Source of the DNA: JACCVG01 sp034664165 | GTDB taxonomy: Bacteria > Actinomycetota > Thermoleophilia > Solirubrobacterales > Thermoleophilaceae | Assembly: GCA_034664165.1 (NCBI GenBank) | Contig: JAXDIE010000144.1 | Span: 1-24,986 of the forward strand | Length of the DNA: 24,986 nt | Direction: 5' to 3' | Shown here: in pieces, positions 21,538 through 24,986 of the stretch | Numbering within the stretch: the first letter of the stretch is position 1 | How the letters are laid out: every line of letters starts with the position of its first letter | The notes under the pieces: model-generated | Told to the model about the DNA's origin: nothing | What the model saw: only the letters and a program-made list of their open reading frames with translations | Databases searched by the model: none | Made by a program: the position numbers and the translations under genes

Positions 21538-23052
21538 ATGGGGCGCACGGGGAGGATCAAGCTGGCAGCGGCATTGGCGCTCCTCACGCTGGCGGTGGGA
21601 TGCGGGGGCGGCGAGACCGCGGCCCCGGTCCAGACCGTCGACCTCAGCGGCCTGATCCAGGTCGACAAGTTGAACGAGAAGCTGCCGGTCGAGAAGCAGG
21701 AACTCGAAGCCGCGATCGCCGAGACGCTGCAGGAGCGCGCCCCGGCGGGTGTCCGCGTCGTCTACAACCCCGGCGCGCCGCCCGTGCAGCGCTTCTCCCA
21801 GAGCGGCGGCGGAAACCAGGGAAGTGTCAAGCAGAAGTCGCCTCCCGCGTCGCCGGCCACTGGTACTCCCCCGCCCCCAGGTGGCGGGACCCCGTCGCCA
21901 GCGAAACAAGGCGAGGGGGTGTGTGAACGCCAAGTGATTGACGGCAAGTACGTCAGCTACGTCTGTCCCGAGGGTGTAGAGCCTCCGGCCGACAACGGCA
22001 CTCAGCTTCCCGATCCCGCCACACCACCGCCGCCCGGTACTCCGGCAAAGCCATCCCCCGGCGAAAATGCCCCGTCGTCGGCAGTCTGCGGGTTCGATCC
22101 GTCCAAGCCGGGCTGCGAGAACTTCTGCGCCCAGAACCCAGAGTTTCAAACGTGCAAGAAACCCGCTCCCGCCACGCCGCCACCGCCCGAGCCTGAGAAG
22201 CCGAAGGTCGGCGACATTTTACCCCGTCCCCCCGAGTTCGCTGACTTCTCGCACTGTCGTCAGACCGAGACCGGGCCGCGTTGCTACAAGACGCGGGAAG
22301 AGGACCCCTTCGTCCGGGCCAACTCGCCGCCGGCCGGGACTCCTGCGCCTGCGGGTGGAGGGAAAAAGCCGCTGATGGTCGGCGACGCTTATGCACCACC
22401 GCCGCCGCCCGTTGGGGGAGAGTCCTACGGGAGGTGCAAGTACGTCACGAAAAGCGGAACGCCAGGGCAAGGCTACATACACTGCGACATCCTCGGAACC
22501 GGAGGAGGCAAGGCGTACGCGTGCCCCCCCGAGGCCGCCTGCAACAGCATTCAGCTTAACCCGATCTGCGTCGCGAACCCGGGGGCCTGCGACGAATTTG
22601 GCGCGCCCGAGCTAGCCACGCTCAAGTCGTTGCTCAGAGGCGTCATCGATGACTCCTTCGAGAAGGTCGGAGTGGAGCTCGAACCCGACTCGGCTACGGC
22701 CGCGGTATCGCTCGCGGAGATCAGCATCGCAGGGGTGAAAGCCAACGTCGAGGCCTCCGAGACGGGCGAGATCGTGACGCAGGTCGAGAGCCCGCAGGAC
22801 GGCGCTGAAGGCGCAGAGTCCGGACCCGCGGACCCCAATGCCGAGGAGCCGACCGATCCCGAGGTCGCGCCAGAGGGGACCGAGCAGCCCGCTGCGCCCG
22901 AGGGCGAGGCGCCGGGGGTTCCGCCGGAGGGAGCGCCAGTGCCCGACGCACCGGCACCGGAGTCGGTCCCCGCACCCGAGGCGCCGGCACCCGACGCACC
23001 GGCACCGGAGTCGGTCCCCGCACCCGTCCCGGAGACGCCGCCGGCGCAGTAG
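21538..23052 (+). CDS. long Cys/Pro-rich lipoprotein, unknown function
   Basis: I do not recognise this 504-residue protein. It starts with a lipoprotein signal (MGRTGRIKLAAALALLTLAV then GC, lipid Cys22). Residues 33-75 look helical (VDLSGLIQVDKLNEKLPVEK). Then short Cys-containing blocks are separated by Pro-rich linkers: a 30-residue module with Cys129 and Cys143 (CERQVIDGKYVSYVCPEG), CGFDPSKPGCENFC, HCRQTETGPRC, and a block from GRCKYVTKSGTPGQGYIHCD to PICVANPGAC. A folded-looking segment from ELATLKSLLRGVIDDSFEKV follows, and the tail is Pro/Ala/Glu-rich with direct repeats. The two-cysteine module recurs in the convergent lipoprotein gene. Start ATG 21538 has GGGAGG 5 nt upstream; the upstream-open frame lacks support. 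Surface display or a cell-wall spacer is a guess. Confidence 0.8.
   Translation: MGRTGRIKLAAALALLTLAVGCGGGETAAPVQTVDLSGLIQVDKLNEKLPVEKQELEAAIAETLQERAPAGVRVVYNPGAPPVQRFSQSGGGNQGSVKQKSPPASPATGTPPPPGGGTPSPAKQGEGVCERQVIDGKYVSYVCPEGVEPPADNGTQLPDPATPPPPGTPAKPSPGENAPSSAVCGFDPSKPGCENFCAQNPEFQTCKKPAPATPPPPEPEKPKVGDILPRPPEFADFSHCRQTETGPRCYKTREEDPFVRANSPPAGTPAPAGGGKKPLMVGDAYAPPPPPVGGESYGRCKYVTKSGTPGQGYIHCDILGTGGGKAYACPPEAACNSIQLNPICVANPGACDEFGAPELATLKSLLRGVIDDSFEKVGVELEPDSATAAVSLAEISIAGVKANVEASETGEIVTQVESPQDGAEGAESGPADPNAEEPTDPEVAPEGTEQPAAPEGEAPGVPPEGAPVPDAPAPESVPAPEAPAPDAPAPESVPAPVPETPPAQ
21921..22010 (+). repeat. 90-bp inverted repeat, left copy (encodes the shared two-cysteine module)
   Basis: Read on the plus strand this matches the reverse complement of 23174-23263 with three mismatches in 90 bases. 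The mismatches give Ile/Leu, a silent Gly change and Asn/Asp. It lies inside the long lipoprotein gene, in frame. Confidence 0.9.
22942..23026 (+). repeat. 37-bp perfect direct repeat in the tail of the long lipoprotein gene
   Basis: Bases 22942-22978 recur exactly at 22990-23026, 48 bp apart start to start. The repeat encodes the unit PDAPAPESVPAP twice in the Pro/Ala/Glu tail. Identity at the DNA level points to recent duplication or slippage. Confidence 0.85.
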
Positions 23053-23115
23053 CCACCCTGACCGCCAGGTAAGCGTCGCTCTCCACGATCGTCGTTTGTC
23101 AGCCAGACTCTCACG

Positions 23116-23175
23116 CGTTCAGGGCGTTCAGGGCGCAGGTGCGGGCGCAGGTGCGGGCGCTGGCGCTGGCGCTGG
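23116..23175. repeat. composite tandem repeat at the end of the short lipoprotein gene
   Basis: Three adjacent tandem arrays are present: CGTTCAGGG x2 (23116-23133), CGCAGGTGCGGG x2 (23134-23157) and CGCTGG x3 (23158-23175). The last two encode the Pro-Ala tail on the minus strand. The stop codon at 23128-23130 lies within the first array, so copy-number change would alter tail length. Confidence 0.85.
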
Positions 23176-23529
23176 AAGCTGAGTGCCGTCGTCGGCCGGA
23201 GGCTCTACGCCCTCGGGACAGACGTAGCTGACGTACTTGCCGTCAAGCACTTGGCGTTCACACTCCCCCGAAGCAGAGGCCGGCTCCGCGGGATCCGCGT
23301 TCGGAGCCCCGGCCGAGCTATTCGAGGAAGCGCCTCCGCCCGCTCCAGCCTGCCCCAGTCCCTCCGCCGTGTCGGCGCTCGGGTTCGACGGCTTCGACTT
23401 CGAGTGCCGCGCGTCCTTCTTGTTGGTCTCCTCGCCGCAGGCGACCAGGGCGATCGCGGGAACGGTCAGCGCGAGTAAGGCAACGCACATCGCAAGCGAC
23501 GGCGTCTTGAGCATTCCTCTGAAGTCCAT
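23128..23529 (-). CDS. short lipoprotein carrying the shared two-cysteine module
   Basis: I do not recognise this 133-residue protein as a family. It has a lipoprotein signal (MLKTPSLAMCVALLALTVPA then IALVAC, lipid Cys31). A Lys/Ser-rich then Gly/Ala/Ser-rich linker follows (GQAGAGGGASSNSSAGAP). Next comes the 30-residue module at residues 90-119, with Cys90 and Cys104 (CERQVLDGKYVSYVCPEG), differing from the long lipoprotein at only two residues. It ends in an alternating Pro-Ala tail of 14 residues. ATG 23529 has GGGAGG seven nt upstream; longer in-frame starts lack support. It converges with the long lipoprotein gene across 75 bp. Two cysteines spaced by 13 residues could form a disulfide in the exported protein. 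Function unknown. Confidence 0.8.
   Translation of the reverse strand: MDFRGMLKTPSLAMCVALLALTVPAIALVACGEETNKKDARHSKSKPSNPSADTAEGLGQAGAGGGASSNSSAGAPNADPAEPASASGECERQVLDGKYVSYVCPEGVEPPADDGTQLPAPAPAPAPAPAPAP
23174..23263 (-). repeat. 90-bp inverted repeat, right copy (shared two-cysteine module)
   Basis: This is the minus-strand partner of 21921-22010, 87 of 90 bases identical. It lies in frame inside the short lipoprotein gene. Confidence 0.9.
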
Positions 23530-23563
23530 CGGGCCCTCCCGGTCGGTGGTGATCGCCGATCCG

Positions 23564-23569
23564 AGCCTA
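23564..23569 (-). promoter_or_regulatory. -10 box (TAGGCT) for the short lipoprotein gene
   Basis: TAGGCT on the minus strand lies 34 nt before ATG 23529, giving a leader of roughly 28 nt that contains the ribosome-binding site. The -35 is not clear. Confidence 0.4.
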
Positions 23570-23607
23570 TCGCCCGACAGTCTCTGACCAGTACCACAAG
23601 CTGATCC

Positions 23608-23860
23608 GTGAGGCGTGGGTTGGGCGGCGTCGGCGGAACAGGCGGCAACGGCAGCGGCGGCGTGACCGGCCCGCCGGGTACGACCGGTCCCGCGAGCGGT
23701 CCTGTGGGCAGCGCCGGAGAGCCCGCCCTTGGCGGCGGAATCCTCCACGAAGGGTCACACCGGTTGTCCTCTGTCAACGTGATGGGAACACCGCCCGAGC
23801 AGGATCCGGTGGAACGGCGACCGCGGTCGGGGGCGGAGGTGGCGCAGGTGGCGCCGGCCC
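23608..23860 (+). pseudogene. Gly/Pro-rich low-complexity stretch, possible decayed coding remnant
   Basis: No intact gene is convincing from 23530 to 24051. From GTG 23608 the plus frame reads Gly-rich (GLGGVGGTGGNGSGG) then collagen-like GPPGTTGPASGPVGSAGEP. Near 23770 the Gly-rich character moves to another frame (GSGGTATAVGGGGGAGGAG), up to the right repeat copy. That looks like a frameshifted remnant, but the opposite strand reads Pro-rich over the same bases, and biased GC-rich DNA could produce both. No ribosome-binding site or signal peptide supports expression. Confidence 0.3.
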
Positions 23861-23883
23861 GGTTCAAATCCAGTCGCCCCGAT
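23861..23883 (+). repeat. putative attR: right copy of the tRNA-Pro 3'-end repeat
   Basis: This is an exact copy of 21141-21163. The rest of the tRNA is absent: the upstream bases would not complete the T-stem or any other arm, so this is a tRNA fragment and not a second gene. Confidence 0.75.
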
Positions 23884-23967
23884 GGACGAGAGGCTTGCGT
23901 GGGAGGACGATTCTTCATTCCGCGAGGACCCTCCCAGCTGTACTCGAGGGCCCGCCGCCGTTCCCAC

Positions 23968-23996
23968 TTGACACCAGAATCTCTCGACGGTAGAAA
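23968..23996 (+). promoter_or_regulatory. consensus-like sigma-70 promoter upstream of the secreted-protein gene
   Basis: TTGACA (23968-23973, perfect -35) and TAGAAA (23991-23996) are separated by exactly 17 bp. It is the best -35 in the window. Transcription should start near 24003, upstream of the leader ORF. Confidence 0.6.
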
Positions 23997-24051
23997 TTTG
24001 CGCGGATTTGTCATGGATTGCCGCGGGTGGCGGCACAAGGAGACGAGTGCA

Positions 24052-24117
24052 ATGGCGCAGGTGATGACAGCAGCGCGTCGTGGACGCGGTCCGATATTGA
24101 GCAGGCTCGCGCCATGA
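24052..24117 (+). CDS. 21-residue leader ORF coupled to the secreted-protein gene
   Basis: ATG 24052 follows AAGGAG (24037-24042) by 9 nt and encodes a 21-residue basic peptide (MAQVMTAARRGRGPILSRLA then P). Its TGA overlaps the ATG of the next gene as ATGA (24114-24117). An in-frame ATG at 24013 would give 34 residues. The arrangement suggests translational coupling or a regulatory leader; the downstream ATG itself has only a weak ribosome-binding site. The peptide has no signal sequence or recognisable domain. Confidence 0.45.
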   Translation: MAQVMTAARRGRGPILSRLAP

Positions 24118-24986
24118 GGGCATCGGGCGCTTTCATCTCCGGGCTTGCAATGTCGGTCCTCTGCGCTCTCGCGCCCGCAGCCGCCTCGGCGTCGACGCAG
24201 ATCGGGCAGACGATGTTCCCGTCGACTGCGCCGATCGCGGACATGAATTGCCTGAAGGAGACTGTTCCCATGTTCGACACGTCGACCATGATCCAGTTCC
24301 AGAGGCAGGCCGGCTCGCTGCCTTCGTACACGGTGCCCGCCGGCGGCGGGGTCGTCACCTCGTGGGCACATATGGCCCCGAGCCCTGTCGGCTTCGCGGA
24401 GTCGATTGCGCTGAAGATGCTCAGACCCGCGGGAGGAACCCAGTTCAAGGTCGTCGGAACGAGCGACGTTCAAACGTTGCCCAGCGACGGGTTTCACTCG
24501 TTCTCGACCAGGATCCCCGTACAGGCCGGCGACGTTCTCGGCCTCTATGTCCAGCACCAGGGCAACATCGCCTATTGCCAAGAGGCCACAAACCTGGACA
24601 ACGCTGGCGACAAGACGCGGGAGATCGACGGGACCCAGAACGCCGCCGTTGGGACCACTCTCGACTTCGCGGCCAACGAGCAGGCGGCGCGGCTCAGTGT
24701 GGCGGCGGTGATCGAGCCCGACGTCGACGGGGACGGCCTCGGCGACGAGACCCAGGACTCGAGCGTTCCAGGGAACGCGAACGTGGACACGGCCGCGCCC
24801 GACACCACGGTCACGGGTAAGAGGAAGGTGAAGACGAAGAAGAAGACGGGGAGCGGCAAGTTCACCTTCTCGTCTGATGATTCCGGGGCGACGTTCATGT
24901 GCCGGCTCGACGCGAAGCCTTTCGCGGATTGCACCTCGCCGAGGACGGTCAAGGCGAGGCTCGGGACGCACGTGTTCACCGTCGTC
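24114..24986 (+). CDS. secreted protein with calcium-binding-like and Ig-like repeat segment, 3' end outside window
   Basis: The frame runs open for 291 codons to the window edge. A signal peptide is clear (MRASGAFISGLAMSVLCALA, Ala-rich cleavage region ending ASAS). Residues ~30-200 form an unrecognised, probably beta-rich domain with Cys residues in MNCLKE and YCQEATN. DVDGDGLGDETQD near residue 205 is a thrombospondin-3-like Asp-rich calcium motif. After a Lys-rich linker (KRKVKTKKK) comes a module with FTFSSDDSGATFMCRLDAKP and FADCTSPRTV, matching the paired-Cys beta-sandwich repeats common in exported proteins of Solirubrobacter-like actinobacteria. More copies probably follow beyond the window. 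It starts in the ATGA overlap with the leader ORF and lies 230 bp right of the putative attR. Function unknown. Confidence 0.8.
   Translation, partial: MRASGAFISGLAMSVLCALAPAAASASTQIGQTMFPSTAPIADMNCLKETVPMFDTSTMIQFQRQAGSLPSYTVPAGGGVVTSWAHMAPSPVGFAESIALKMLRPAGGTQFKVVGTSDVQTLPSDGFHSFSTRIPVQAGDVLGLYVQHQGNIAYCQEATNLDNAGDKTREIDGTQNAAVGTTLDFAANEQAARLSVAAVIEPDVDGDGLGDETQDSSVPGNANVDTAAPDTTVTGKRKVKTKKKTGSGKFTFSSDDSGATFMCRLDAKPFADCTSPRTVKARLGTHVFTVV

Larger units (their letters stand above)
21141..23883 (+). mobile_element. putative tRNA-Pro-associated integrated element (or remnant), two lipoprotein genes
   Basis: The segment is bounded by exact 23-bp copies of the tRNA-Pro 3' end in the same orientation, with the intact tRNA on the left, as expected after site-specific integration. 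It contains a lipoprotein gene at 21538, a convergent lipoprotein gene at 23128-23529, a pair of inverted 90-bp repeats and little else. No integrase, replication or excision gene is visible. It may be a remnant, a satellite mobilised in trans, or one boundary of a nested island that continues past the window. Confidence 0.5.

Noticed and set aside
23861..23883. A second tRNA gene at the right repeat copy
   Set aside because: Only the 3' end is present; no acceptor 5' strand, D-arm or anticodon arm can be formed from upstream bases.
23608..24117. 169-codon plus-strand frame running through the right tRNA fragment
   Set aside because: It contains the tRNA fragment read as protein (RFKSSRPD), has no ribosome-binding site at 23608, and Gly-rich character switches frame. 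Only its last 21 codons are kept as the leader ORF.
23466..24971. 501-codon minus-strand open frame across the right repeat and the secreted-protein gene
   Set aside because: The part over 24114-24971 is antisense to a gene with a clear signal peptide. The Pro-rich part over 23608-23860 is the complement of Gly-rich DNA. No ribosome-binding site was found.
1..24986. CRISPR arrays, insertion sequences, transposases, rRNA genes, toxin-antitoxin pairs
   Set aside because: I scanned for regularly spaced repeats, transposase motifs and paired small genes with such signatures and saw none; repeats found are intragenic or att-like.

Overview
This window looks like chromosomal DNA from a very GC-rich actinobacterium. 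It carries an F420 cofactor biosynthesis cluster, fatty-acyl-CoA enzymes of actinobacterial type, several secreted hydrolases and Gly/Pro-rich exported proteins. Codons end mostly in G or C, GTG starts are frequent, and -10 boxes are often placed so close to start codons that the mRNAs should be leaderless. Thermoleophilia (Solirubrobacterales-like) is my best guess for the lineage; that is inference from gene style, not a database result.

Layout. 1-4279: F420 locus, with the C-terminal part of FO synthase (fbiC) and a cupin gene on the plus strand, then cofE, cofC and cofD as a minus-strand operon read cofD-cofC-cofE. 4330-10894: acyl-CoA metabolism (HMG-CoA-lyase-like enzyme, 3-hydroxyacyl-CoA dehydrogenase, biotin-dependent carboxylase beta subunit) interrupted by two exported hydrolases (S15-type and subtilisin-type) on the minus strand. 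10984-14058: two small membrane proteins, a NodB-type polysaccharide deacetylase, a LOG-family nucleotide hydrolase and three tRNA genes (Leu-CAA, Leu-UAG, Trp-CCA). 14055-20373: a thiolase-like protein, a heparinase II/III-like lyase, a large membrane-anchored GMC oxidoreductase and a SnoaL-like protein. 20457-21162: a small HNH nuclease abutting tRNA-Gly, then tRNA-Pro.

The most unusual stretch is 21141-23883. The last 22 bases of tRNA-Pro plus one further base recur exactly, in the same orientation, 2,720 bp downstream, as expected for attL/attR of an element integrated at a tRNA 3' end. Between the copies lie only two convergent lipoprotein genes and no visible recombinase. The two lipoproteins are otherwise different but share a 30-residue two-cysteine module whose DNA is a 90-bp inverted repeat with three mismatches. 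Both genes also carry recent-looking tandem or direct repeats. Just beyond the right copy, a strong promoter drives a short leader ORF that overlaps (ATGA) a secreted protein running off the window end.

Other organisational features: three convergent gene pairs overlap by exactly four bases in their stop codons, the carboxylase beta subunit appears to start at a CTG inside the upstream stop codon, and six genes have a TAnnnT box 7-9 nt before the start codon. None of the five tRNA genes encodes its CCA end. I saw no CRISPR array, transposase, rRNA or convincing riboswitch.
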